In this document: one piece after another, positions 6,643 through 13,303 of the stretch
Numbering within the stretch: the stretch's first letter is position 1
Layout of the letters: each line of letters opens with the position of its first letter
DNA from: Thermoplasmata archaeon
GTDB lineage: Archaea; Thermoplasmatota; E2; DHVEG-1
Length of the DNA: 13,303 nt
Assembly (NCBI GenBank): GCA_030606465.1
Contig: JAUWGL010000008.1
Span: 1 to 13,303, forward strand
Direction of reading: 5' to 3'
Program-made: the position numbers and the translations under genes
Notes under the pieces: generated by a model
What the model saw: only the letters and a program-made list of their open reading frames with translations
Told to the model about the DNA's origin: nothing
The model's database searches: none

Positions 6643-7056
6643 ATGTTTATTTTTAAAAATAAAGAAAGAAACATGGTTCAGTTTGAATGGAAGATCAGGC
6701 GTAAATGCCTGGATCTTATTTTAGAGTGTGCTAAATCTAATTTTCCAAATGAGTTCGGCGGGTTGCTTCGTGTTGATGATGATATCAAGGATGTTATCTC
6801 TGAGTTGGTGATATTGCCTGGTACTATCTCGGGTGATTCGCATGCAATATTCAAAATGCATATGCTCCCCATTGATTTCAGTATTGTTGGAACAGTACAT
6901 AGCCATCCTAGCCCCTCTGCTAATCCATCTGATGCTGATCTACATCTTTTTAGGAAACATGGAAGGATTCATATTATTGCTGCAAATCCTTTCAACAAAG
7001 ATTCTTGGAGAGCATATGATCACAATGGAGAAGAAATAGAGATAAAAGTAATTTAA
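6643..7056 (+). CDS. JAMM/MPN+ (Mov34/PAD-1) metalloprotease-like protein
   Basis: A 137-residue stand-alone JAB domain. The zinc site is complete: Glu37 in NEFGGLL, His86 and His88 in GTVHSHP, then Ser96 and Asp99 in PSDAD, matching ExnHxHx(7)SxxD. Archaeal JAMM proteins of this type (for example HvJAMM1 of Haloferax) cleave isopeptide or linear bonds to ubiquitin-like SAMP modifiers, and can act on sulfur-carrier fusions. That role is inferred, since no ubiquitin-like gene is visible nearby. The start is uncertain: ATG 6643 gives ten extra basic residues, while ATG 6673 (MVQFEW) aligns better with the usual beginning of the domain. Neither has a clear SD. It follows NAD kinase by five nucleotides, so it is probably the last gene of that operon. 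Confidence 0.9.
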   Translation: MFIFKNKERNMVQFEWKIRRKCLDLILECAKSNFPNEFGGLLRVDDDIKDVISELVILPGTISGDSHAIFKMHMLPIDFSIVGTVHSHPSPSANPSDADLHLFRKHGRIHIIAANPFNKDSWRAYDHNGEEIEIKVI

Positions 7057-7070
7057 ACCAAGGGTAAGAT

Positions 7071-7080
7071 TTTATATAAA
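7071..7080 (+). promoter_or_regulatory. TATA box for the membrane-protein pair
   Basis: TTTATATAAA, with AAGGGTAAG just upstream as a possible BRE. The centre is about 32 nt before ATG 7108, predicting a leader of only a few nucleotides that contains GAGGAAGG. It suggests the two membrane genes are transcribed separately from the NAD kinase operon. Confidence 0.55.
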
Positions 7081-7107
7081 ACACATGCTATCACCTATTG
7101 AGGAAGG

Positions 7108-8178
7108 ATGGAAGGCTCACCAATAGATATAGTAATATTTGCACCACTTGCACCAATACTAGGTGTACTATTATTCTGGTTCATCCAACTAGCATTCATC
7201 GAAAGTGAAAAATATTTTCTCGACAAAATACGGCCCAGACATGAACCCCTATGCCGGTTTACCAACTTCTTAGGTGTTCTTTTTCAAACCATATGCCATG
7301 CACTAGGCTACACAGTTACAAAAAGCGGAATATCTGATTTTTACATTAGTGTAAACTATGGGAGAGTAGCACCAAAAAAAGAAAAAAAAGGGATATTTGA
7401 ATGGATATCAAATGTTTTTCTTTTCATCGGACCTTTTTTCATACCCGCATGCTTACTATTACTATTCCTGTTTTTTCTAATGCCGGGTGGCTTTGAAATC
7501 ACCACACCTGCACAGTTAATAGACTGGAAATACACTTTCGCTGGGCAGATAAACACATTTGGAACAAGCCTCTATGCTTTTTCACAAGGCTTCTTCAGTT
7601 TCCTTTTTAACATAGACCTGTTACATCCAGCACATTTTGGTTTCATGTTTCTTATGATATTCCTAGGAATGGGAATGCGACCAAGCTATATCGGTGAAAA
7701 AAAACAAGAAAAAGTAGACATGATATATGACCTAAGAAACATATGGCATCTCATAGCACATAAACCATTATACCTTATACTCTTATTTCTGATGTCATAC
7801 GTGTTTTTTTACATCTCCCTTTTTCTAGATCAAAACTGGTATGTTGCCTTATTTTCAATATTCGGCTGGTTATCCATCATATCAATAACATCAATTCTAA
7901 TCGCAAATATGATCCTTCTTCTGATAAAAACCACTGACGAAATACCTAGTTACTGGAAATTGATACCATATATTACAATACCGGTTTCATATATTCTAAT
8001 ACGTTTATTGTTTTTCTATTTCCCCGTAGATTTCACAAATAGTGCTTCACTTCTTGCAACAATTTTATGCACGGGCCTGGTAACATTCCTTTTATTGAAA
8101 TACAAGGCCGATAAATTTAAAACCAGGATTCACATAAAATTATTTAAGAAGAAAGACAAGGATGAAAAAGATGAATGA
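7108..8178 (+). CDS. Multi-pass membrane protein, M50-metalloprotease-like without intact HExxH
   Basis: A 356-residue integral membrane protein with about seven hydrophobic segments: roughly 7-30, 101-124, 175-190, 219-240, 243-272, 285-305 and 312-330. The tail is basic and acidic ([13 protein letters not shown]). I do not recognise a named family. The layout resembles archaeal M50-like membrane metalloproteases: FQTICHALGYTV (59-70) sits where HExxHA would be, and is followed by a soluble strand region and then SNVFLFIGPFF, like the post-motif helix. Later HFGFMFLMIFLGMGMRPS recalls the segment carrying the third metal ligand. Gln60 and Thr61 replace the first His and Glu, so peptidase activity is unlikely if the alignment is right. 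ATG 7108 follows GAGGAAGG. The stop overlaps the start of the PH-like membrane gene, so the two are presumably made together. Confidence 0.8.
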   Translation: MEGSPIDIVIFAPLAPILGVLLFWFIQLAFIESEKYFLDKIRPRHEPLCRFTNFLGVLFQTICHALGYTVTKSGISDFYISVNYGRVAPKKEKKGIFEWISNVFLFIGPFFIPACLLLLFLFFLMPGGFEITTPAQLIDWKYTFAGQINTFGTSLYAFSQGFFSFLFNIDLLHPAHFGFMFLMIFLGMGMRPSYIGEKKQEKVDMIYDLRNIWHLIAHKPLYLILLFLMSYVFFYISLFLDQNWYVALFSIFGWLSIISITSILIANMILLLIKTTDEIPSYWKLIPYITIPVSYILIRLLFFYFPVDFTNSASLLATILCTGLVTFLLLKYKADKFKTRIHIKLFKKKDKDEKDE

Positions 8179-9073
8179 CGAGGAACTATTAAAAAATGAA
8201 AAAGTAGGGAAAGTGCTTTCCCCGCATCCATTATCATTTATGAAATATCAATCACTCTGTATTTTCCTGATAATATGGGGCATACTCGTGGGATGGTTTG
8301 TTTATTTTTCTGATTGGCAAAATACATTCACAGATAATTTTTGGCTTGTTTTAACATTTTGGGGGATTGGTTTACTATTGGCTGGCGTTGTTGCATCCCT
8401 TGTTACTGTCCGGTGGAGTATTTTTCTACTCTACCTTGGGGTATTTGCTAGTGGCTCAACTATAGTTTTTTGGCTTGGATTACAAGAGAGCGTTGGGCTT
8501 TTCGCCTCGTTTTATACAGTTGTATTTTCAATTATTGGTTTTTTAATAGTGGAATGGTACCGTAGATCCCATAAATATATCATATCAAATCAGCGTATAA
8601 CATTCAAAGGAGGCATTTTAACTAAAGAAGAAAGAACCCTTCGTTATGACAAGATAACAGATATAAGTGCGAAACAAGGAATTGTCGGTCAAATCTTTGG
8701 GTTTGGAACTATTATTCCTATTAGCCAATCTGGATTTGGGCTAGGAGCTGATGAATCCTTTGCAGGTGGTGGCATTCAACTTGGTGAAAAAAAGGCAAAA
8801 TTTTTAGGGTTTTTTGGTGGAGGCAGAGAGGTACAAACTCCGAGAACAAGAAGTTATTTTGAGCTGCATGGAGTTTATCCTTATAAAGAGGTTAAAAAAC
8901 TAGTGGAAAGCATGGTACAAGATAGTGTGGTTACGCCTTATCAGCAGGAACAAGTTTCTTTTCAGAAAGAACAAGTTGATATACAGAAACAAATGCGGGA
9001 TCTTCTTAAAATGCAATCTGAATCAAAGGATGAACAACAAGAACCGGAAAATGAAAAGGACGATGATTCCTAA
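8171..9073 (+). CDS. Four-helix membrane protein with bacterial PH-like domain (bPH2/YdbS-type) and coiled-coil tail
   Basis: A 300-residue membrane protein. Four hydrophobic helices lie at about 24-46, 55-78, 82-102 and 108-128. A PH-like domain (131-246) follows, recognised by [17 protein letters not shown], then [19 protein letters not shown] and GFGTIIPIS, the pattern of DUF304/bPH2 proteins. Between its strands is an unusual Gly-rich insert (186-220, with AGGGIQLG and GFFGGGRE). The tail (250-285) is Gln/Glu/Lys-rich with heptad character, and the end is strongly acidic. The PH domain and tail should face the cytoplasm. ATG 8171 is preferred over ATG 8162 because AAGGA at 8158-8162 is eight nucleotides upstream of it; ATGAATGA then overlaps the stop of the preceding gene. 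No enzymatic function can be inferred. A scaffold or membrane-stress role is a guess. Confidence 0.82.
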   Translation: MNDEELLKNEKVGKVLSPHPLSFMKYQSLCIFLIIWGILVGWFVYFSDWQNTFTDNFWLVLTFWGIGLLLAGVVASLVTVRWSIFLLYLGVFASGSTIVFWLGLQESVGLFASFYTVVFSIIGFLIVEWYRRSHKYIISNQRITFKGGILTKEERTLRYDKITDISAKQGIVGQIFGFGTIIPISQSGFGLGADESFAGGGIQLGEKKAKFLGFFGGGREVQTPRTRSYFELHGVYPYKEVKKLVESMVQDSVVTPYQQEQVSFQKEQVDIQKQMRDLLKMQSESKDEQQEPENEKDDDS

Positions 9074-9088
9074 AACTCCATGGATATG

Positions 9089-9096
9089 TTTATAAT
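9089..9096 (+). promoter_or_regulatory. TATA box for the arginine decarboxylase gene
   Basis: TTTATAAT is centred about 28 nt before ATG 9121, consistent with transcription starting at or within a few bases of the start codon. A CGGGGG run just before the ATG could be either the initiation region or a degenerate ribosome-binding site. Confidence 0.5.
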
Positions 9097-9120
9097 CTAA
9101 AAGTTGTTCTCGGGGGAAAT

Positions 9121-9663
9121 ATGGTTCCAAAAAAGGTTTTTTTTACTAAAGGCGTGGGCGTTCATAAACATGAGCTGCAATCCTTTGAATTAGCGCTTCG
9201 TAATGCAGGTATTGAAAAATGCAATCTTGTCAATGTTTCGAGTATTGTTCCCCCTAACTGTAAAATACTTCCTCAGAAAAAAGGTATTGAACAGTTGAAA
9301 CCAGGGGAGATAACTTATTGTGTTATGTCGCGGAATAAAACCAATGAGCCAAATAGATTAATAGGAACAGCCATTGGTGTTGCTATACCCCGAGAAAAAA
9401 ATTCTTATGGATATATATCAGAGCATCATGGTTTTGGTGATCCAGTTAAGAAATTAGGGGATTATGTAGAAGATCTTGCTGCGACAATGCTTGCTACCAC
9501 GTTGGGTTTGGATTTTGATCCTGATAAAGCATGGGATGAAAGAAAACAGGAATTTAAGATGAGTGGGAAATTTGTTAGAACGCAGAGTGTAGCTCAAACA
9601 GCGCGAGGGGATAAAAATGGACTGTGGACAACAGCTATTGCTGCTGCTGTTTTTTTAGAATGA
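9121..9663 (+). CDS. pdaD: Pyruvoyl-dependent arginine decarboxylase
   Basis: A 180-residue proenzyme that cleaves itself to form a pyruvoyl cofactor and decarboxylates arginine to agmatine. In archaea agmatine feeds polyamine synthesis and the agmatidine modification of tRNA-Ile. The self-cleavage site is in [12 protein letters not shown], between Ser40 and Ser41, giving a 40-residue beta chain and a 140-residue alpha chain. Other family hallmarks are [30 protein letters not shown], the acidic YISEHHGFG (Glu101, probably the active-site acid) and the C-terminal [13 protein letters not shown]. Length is slightly above the Methanocaldococcus enzyme. It has its own promoter and is followed by a T-rich terminator, so it seems to be a single-gene transcript. 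Confidence 0.95.
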   Translation: MVPKKVFFTKGVGVHKHELQSFELALRNAGIEKCNLVNVSSIVPPNCKILPQKKGIEQLKPGEITYCVMSRNKTNEPNRLIGTAIGVAIPREKNSYGYISEHHGFGDPVKKLGDYVEDLAATMLATTLGLDFDPDKAWDERKQEFKMSGKFVRTQSVAQTARGDKNGLWTTAIAAAVFLE

Positions 9664-9677
9664 ACATATAGAACAGT

Positions 9678-9716
9678 ATTTTTAGATTATTAGAAAACAA
9701 TTTTTTGTGATTTTAT
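9678..9716 (+). terminator. Oligo-T terminator region after the arginine decarboxylase gene
   Basis: T-runs at 9679-9683, 9701-9706 and 9711-9714 follow the stop codon without a strong stem-loop, the usual archaeal form. This would separate the decarboxylase transcript from that of phosphoenolpyruvate synthase. Confidence 0.45.
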
Positions 9717-9751
9717 ATATTAATTTCTTCCATATTCCCCTTAAAAGAAGC

Positions 9752-9760
9752 TTTTATATA
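9752..9760 (+). promoter_or_regulatory. BRE/TATA promoter of ppsA
   Basis: TTTTATATA is preceded by the purine-rich AAAAGAAGC (BRE-like). Transcription should begin near 9782, just after a striking run of seven Cs at 9774-9780. The roughly 20-nt leader holds GAAGGG (9787-9792), which serves as the ribosome-binding site for ATG 9802. Confidence 0.55.
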
Positions 9761-9801
9761 GGCGTCTACTTTACCCCCCCTTAATTGAAGGGATGATAAA
9801 C

Positions 9802-12207
9802 ATGTTTGAAGAATTTAACAAATGGTTTGAAGAGTTGAAAATAGAAGATGTTCCATCAGTTGGTGGAAAAAATGCATCTCTTGGAGAGATGATAAGACGC
9901 CTAGGTGAAAAAGGCGTTTCAGTACCAGGTGGTTTTGCTGTCACTGCTTATGCATATAAATACATGATTGAAAAAGCGGGTATTGATGTTAAAATCAAAG
10001 AGATCCTTTCTGATCTTGATACACATGATGTTCATAATCTTGCAGAACGTGGGGAAAAAATCCGTGAGTTAATTAAAAGCACTCCTATTCCGCCTGAGCT
10101 TGAAGAAGACATTCGTAAACATTATCGGGAGATGGAGAAAAGGTATGGTGAGAATGTTGATGTTGCGGTGAGGAGCAGTGCAACTGCTGAGGATCTTCCT
10201 GATGCAAGTTTCGCAGGTCAACAAGAAACATATCTGAACGTTAAAGGGGGAGACGAGCTCATTGAGAAGGTAAGAGATTGTTTTGCTTCTTTGTTTACCA
10301 ATAGAGCGATGTCATACAGAGTGGATAAGGGATTTGATCATTTCAGTGTATATCTCTCTGTGGGTGTACAAAAAATGGTTCGCTCTGATCTTGCGTCCTC
10401 TGGTGTTATGTTTTCTATTGACACAGAGAGTGGTTTTGAAGATGCGGTTTACATCACTGGTGCGTATGGTCTCGGTGAGAATGTTGTTCAAGGAACTGTG
10501 AACCCTGATCAGTTTTATGTTTTTAAACCAACATTGAAAACAGGTTTTAAACCTATTCTTGAGAAAAAGGTTGGTTCAAAAGAAAAACGTATGATATATG
10601 GAGAAAAAGGAACAACACAGCAAGAAGTCAGTGAGGAAGATAAGAAAAAGTTTGTAATCACTGATGATGAAGTGATAAAACTAGCTAAATGGGCAGTAAT
10701 TATTGAGGATCATTATCAAAAACCAATGGACATTGAATGGGCAAAGGATGGTAACACAGGTGAGCTTTTTATTGTCCAAGCACGGCCAGAAACTGTTCAT
10801 TCACAAAAAGACATGGCGATAATGAAGACTTATGTTCTTGAAGAAAAAGGAAACCTTCTTGTTGAAGGAGAAGCAGTAGGCAGCATGATTGGTCAAGGTG
10901 AAGTTAACGTCATCCATGATGCAAAGGACATAGGGCAGTTTAAAAAAGGACAGGCCCTGGTTACAGATATGACTGATCCTGATTGGGAGCCCATTATGAA
11001 AATAGCTGGTGCTATTGTAACGAACCGTGGTGGGCGAACTTGTCATGCAGCGATTATTTCCCGTGAGCTTGGTATCCCTTGTGTTATTGGAACAGGTGAT
11101 GGTACTGCAAAAATTACAAACGGTGCAAATATAACAGTTGATTGTAGTGAAGGTGTTGGACGGATTTATGATGGTTTACTAAAATTCAAGGTTGATGAGT
11201 TGAAACTTGACTCCATACCAAAGACTAGAACAATGATTATGATGAATGTGGGTGTCCCTGAAAAGGCATTCCAGCAAGGGCAAATTCCTAATGATGGTGT
11301 AGGTCTTGCCAGGGAAGAATTCATCATAAACTCCTACATTGGTATTCATCCATTGGCCTTACTAGAATATGACCAGTTAAAAGTAAAAGCAGGTTCTGAT
11401 CCAAGGATTGCAGAGGTTATTCAGAAAATCGATGAGAAAAGCTATAACTATGATAACAAAGCAGAATTCTTTGTTGACACACTTGCAAGAGGCATTTCTA
11501 AAATCGCAGCAGGTTTTTATCCAAATGATGTAATTGTTCGTATGTCTGATTTTAAAACCAATGAGTACGCTAACCTTATCGGCGGGTTCCTGTATGAACC
11601 ACAAGAGAGTAATCCAATGATAGGATGGAGAGGCGCATCTCGCTACTATGATACAAAATTCAAACCAGCGTTTGCCATGGAATGCAGGGCGATAAAAAAA
11701 GTCAGGGAGGAAATGGGGCTTACCAATATCAAACCAATGATACCGTTCTGCAGAACACCAGCTGAAGGCCGTAAAGTCATTGAAATCATGAGAGAGAATG
11801 GTTTAAAACAAGGTGAAAACAACCTAGAAATCTATGTGATGTGCGAAGTCCCATCAAATGTAATTGTCGCAGATCAATTCGCTGATATTTTCGATGGTTT
11901 CAGCATTGGTTCAAATGATCTAACACAGCTAACTCTTGGTCTCGACCGTGATTCTGATATTATTTCACACTTATTCGATGAGAGAAATGATGCAGTTAAA
12001 CGACTTGTTTCGCAGGTAATTAAAACAGCTCATAGCCATGAGCCAAGGAGAAAAGTAGGTATCTGCGGTCAGGCACCATCTGATTTCCCTGAGTTTGCAG
12101 AGTTCCTCGTTGAATGCGGTATTGATAGTATATCACTTAATCCAGATACTGTTGTGAAAACCAGGCTTAAAATCGCTGAGACAGAAAAACGACTTGATAT
12201 ACAATAA
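9802..12207 (+). CDS. ppsA: Phosphoenolpyruvate synthase (pyruvate, water dikinase)
   Basis: An 801-residue cytosolic enzyme that converts pyruvate, ATP and water to phosphoenolpyruvate, AMP and phosphate, the entry to gluconeogenesis. Domains in order are complete. The N-terminal ATP/pyruvate-binding domain (about 1-345) has VGGKNASLGEM and VRSSATAEDLPDASFAGQQE. The phosphohistidine swivelling domain (about 365-450) has GGRTCHAAIISRELG with the phospho-acceptor His415. The C-terminal TIM barrel has GLAREEF, IGWRGASRYY, SIGSNDLTQLTLGLDRD and the catalytic Cys755 in GICGQAPSD. Length is typical. I chose ATG 9802 over ATG 9793 because GAAGGG at 9787-9792 is nine nucleotides before it and would abut the earlier codon. 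It stands alone between a terminator and the next promoter. Confidence 0.96.
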   Translation: MFEEFNKWFEELKIEDVPSVGGKNASLGEMIRRLGEKGVSVPGGFAVTAYAYKYMIEKAGIDVKIKEILSDLDTHDVHNLAERGEKIRELIKSTPIPPELEEDIRKHYREMEKRYGENVDVAVRSSATAEDLPDASFAGQQETYLNVKGGDELIEKVRDCFASLFTNRAMSYRVDKGFDHFSVYLSVGVQKMVRSDLASSGVMFSIDTESGFEDAVYITGAYGLGENVVQGTVNPDQFYVFKPTLKTGFKPILEKKVGSKEKRMIYGEKGTTQQEVSEEDKKKFVITDDEVIKLAKWAVIIEDHYQKPMDIEWAKDGNTGELFIVQARPETVHSQKDMAIMKTYVLEEKGNLLVEGEAVGSMIGQGEVNVIHDAKDIGQFKKGQALVTDMTDPDWEPIMKIAGAIVTNRGGRTCHAAIISRELGIPCVIGTGDGTAKITNGANITVDCSEGVGRIYDGLLKFKVDELKLDSIPKTRTMIMMNVGVPEKAFQQGQIPNDGVGLAREEFIINSYIGIHPLALLEYDQLKVKAGSDPRIAEVIQKIDEKSYNYDNKAEFFVDTLARGISKIAAGFYPNDVIVRMSDFKTNEYANLIGGFLYEPQESNPMIGWRGASRYYDTKFKPAFAMECRAIKKVREEMGLTNIKPMIPFCRTPAEGRKVIEIMRENGLKQGENNLEIYVMCEVPSNVIVADQFADIFDGFSIGSNDLTQLTLGLDRDSDIISHLFDERNDAVKRLVSQVIKTAHSHEPRRKVGICGQAPSDFPEFAEFLVECGIDSISLNPDTVVKTRLKIAETEKRLDIQ

Positions 12208-12270
12208 ATAAAAGATTACTCATATTCCCAGTAAACAGGTTCCAACATATTCATTGGTTTAATTAAAAAA

Positions 12271-12279
12271 CTTTTATTA
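12271..12279 (+). promoter_or_regulatory. TATA box for a leaderless HisA-like gene
   Basis: CTTTTATTA is centred 26 nt before ATG 12301, the canonical archaeal distance, and is preceded by AATTAAAAAA. With no SD present, transcription probably starts at the ATG. This spacing is the main reason to prefer 12301 over the GTG at 12280. Confidence 0.5.
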
Positions 12280-12300
12280 GTGTTAGTAGTTTGTAGTATC

Positions 12301-12894
12301 ATGGAAATAATTCCATTAATCAAGCTGAAAAAAAGAAAAATCATAGATGAGGACGAATCCTCATCTGATAATATTTTTGAACAAATTGATGAAGAACAAT
12401 TACTATACATTTTAGACCTTGATGGGATAGAAAAAGACAAACCGAATCTCTGTACTTATCAGAAACTGTCAAAATCCTATGAACTTTGGATTGATAACGG
12501 CCCGCGTAATCTTGGAGATGTTGTCGATGCTTTCATGGCAGGTGCAACAAGGATAACTATAAGAAAAGATCTCTGTCTGCAATTAGATATTCCAAGTATA
12601 CGAGAAATCACTGAAAACAAAATCTACATAAATATCAATCTTGAAGATCAGAAAACACATGCCAGTGAAGATATGTTCTATCATGAAATTGATGGGCTGG
12701 TCAATTTTAATAACAGAGAAAAAATTAGGACAGATTTTAGATATAATGATTTCCTAAAACAGTTTAGCATAAAAAACAAAATATATTCTTATGAATCAGA
12801 TCCTCTAAATGTTTCTTATTGGAAAAACTATGGCATGGAAGGATTATTAGTAGAAATAAAAAAACTACAGGAGTTCAAAAAGTATGCACTCTGA
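12301..12894 (+). CDS. Short HisA-like TIM-barrel protein of unknown function
   Basis: A 197-residue protein related to the HisA/HisF barrel family. The N-terminus, MEIIPLIKLKKRKII, parallels the HisA start, but Lys8 stands where HisA has its catalytic Asp. LYILDLDGIEKDKPN, then YELWIDNGPRNLGDVVDAFMAGATRITIR, keeps the DxDG strand and the (D)xGxRxxxDV helix turn of the family. The protein is about 40 residues shorter than HisA and lacks the glycine-rich phosphate-binding loops near the C-terminus; the end reads MEGLLVEIKKLQEFKKYAL. It is therefore not expected to catalyse the histidine step. It may be a diverged relative of the archaeal HisA-like group COG1411. It is probably leaderless and overlaps the DUF2240 gene by 11 nt, implying joint expression. 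Confidence 0.8.
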   Translation: MEIIPLIKLKKRKIIDEDESSSDNIFEQIDEEQLLYILDLDGIEKDKPNLCTYQKLSKSYELWIDNGPRNLGDVVDAFMAGATRITIRKDLCLQLDIPSIREITENKIYININLEDQKTHASEDMFYHEIDGLVNFNNREKIRTDFRYNDFLKQFSIKNKIYSYESDPLNVSYWKNYGMEGLLVEIKKLQEFKKYAL

Positions 12895-13303
12895 ATCTGA
12901 AATCATCATTGCATTCATATTCAAACGTAGTGGAAAAACAGAGTTGATTTTTTCTGAGTTTTATCTTTCTCTTTCAATGGATTTAAACTGGTTTACCCCA
13001 AAACAAGCAAAAGAATTCATAAACATAGCATTAAAGCAGAGGCTTTTGATAAAAAAAGATGATTTGATAACGCCAACTTTTGATTATGACAAAACAGCGG
13101 TACCTGTAGGTTTTTATCCATCTAAACAAGTATTCGAAGAAAAAGAAGTAAAAAAACATGTTAAAGAGGAAGATGTTTTAAAAAAAATAATTAGAAGAAT
13201 CGTTGAAAAAACTAATCTAAACGAACAAGAAGTAGTCACTAAGTTACAAGAAATTGAAAAAGAAAAAAACATCACACCCGGAGTCGCTGCTCTTTTGATT
13301 GGA
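12884..13303 (+). CDS. DUF2240 family protein, 3' end beyond window
   Basis: The first 140 codons of an archaea-specific protein (COG3612). The N-terminal part, SEIIIAFIFKRSGKTEL then LSLSMDLNWFTPKQAKEFI and ITPTFDY, is the family pattern and looks like a winged-helix-type region. AVPVGFYPSK follows, then a Lys/Glu-rich linker and a helical segment (RRIVEKTNLNEQEVVTKLQEI, continuing to TPGVAALLIG). No stop codon occurs before the edge, so the C-terminus is missing here. ATG 12884 lies inside the end of the HisA-like gene with CAGGAG (12868-12873) ten nucleotides upstream, pointing to translational coupling. Function is unknown; a nucleic-acid-binding role is plausible from the fold pattern only. 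Confidence 0.88.
   Translation, partial: MHSESEIIIAFIFKRSGKTELIFSEFYLSLSMDLNWFTPKQAKEFINIALKQRLLIKKDDLITPTFDYDKTAVPVGFYPSKQVFEEKEVKKHVKEEDVLKKIIRRIVEKTNLNEQEVVTKLQEIEKEKNITPGVAALLIG

Noticed and set aside
9793..9801. ATG 9793 as ppsA start
   Set aside because: The purine-rich GAAGGG directly abuts it, leaving no spacing, but is correctly placed for ATG 9802. The difference is three residues.
12216..12440. A 74-codon minus-strand frame between ppsA and the HisA-like gene
   Set aside because: It overlaps the start of the HisA-like gene on the opposite strand, lacks family similarity and covers that gene's promoter.

Overview
The window reads as a gene-dense, A+T-rich chromosomal segment from a euryarchaeon, most probably a Thermoplasmatota relative (the lineage is inferred). 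The archaeal signs are a Pth2-type peptidyl-tRNA hydrolase, a DUF99 protein, a geranylgeranyl reductase with its own ferredoxin, a pyruvoyl-dependent arginine decarboxylase, a JAMM/MPN+ protease, a DUF2240 protein, and a surface protein ending in a PGF-CTERM-like anchor. Start signals are also archaeal: some genes have Shine-Dalgarno (SD) sites of the GAGGTG/AGGAGG type, while others have a TATA-like box about 26-28 nt before the start codon and little or no leader.

Layout. (1) 41-743, plus: a small beta-barrel-like protein overlapping pth2. (2) 813-3760, minus: two exported genes, a PQQ-propeller/PKD/Ig-like membrane-anchored protein and a PGF-CTERM-type protein, separated by 341-nt of AT-rich non-coding DNA. 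(3) 3867-7056, plus: a tight run of DUF99, 2[4Fe-4S] ferredoxin, geranylgeranyl reductase, NAD kinase and JAMM protease. The ferredoxin and reductase together would saturate isoprenoid chains of membrane lipids, and NAD kinase supplies NADP. (4) 7108-9073, plus: two overlapping membrane-protein genes, one resembling an M50-type metalloprotease that has lost its metal site, the other a four-helix protein with a bacterial-PH-like domain. (5) 9121-12207, plus: arginine decarboxylase and phosphoenolpyruvate synthase, each with its own promoter. (6) 12301 to the window end, plus: a short HisA-like protein overlapping a DUF2240 gene that runs off the edge.

Most of the window is core archaeal housekeeping. 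I see no CRISPR array, transposase, tRNA, rRNA or phage gene, and no clear new defence or biosynthetic system. The parts that deserve a second look are the membrane pair at 7108-9073, the HisA-like/DUF2240 pair at 12301-13303, and the two surface proteins with the non-coding gap between them. Several starts were moved downstream of the longest possible ORF because an SD site or TATA spacing supports it. These are the genes at 41, 3760 (minus), 4426, 4616, 8171, 9802 and 12301.
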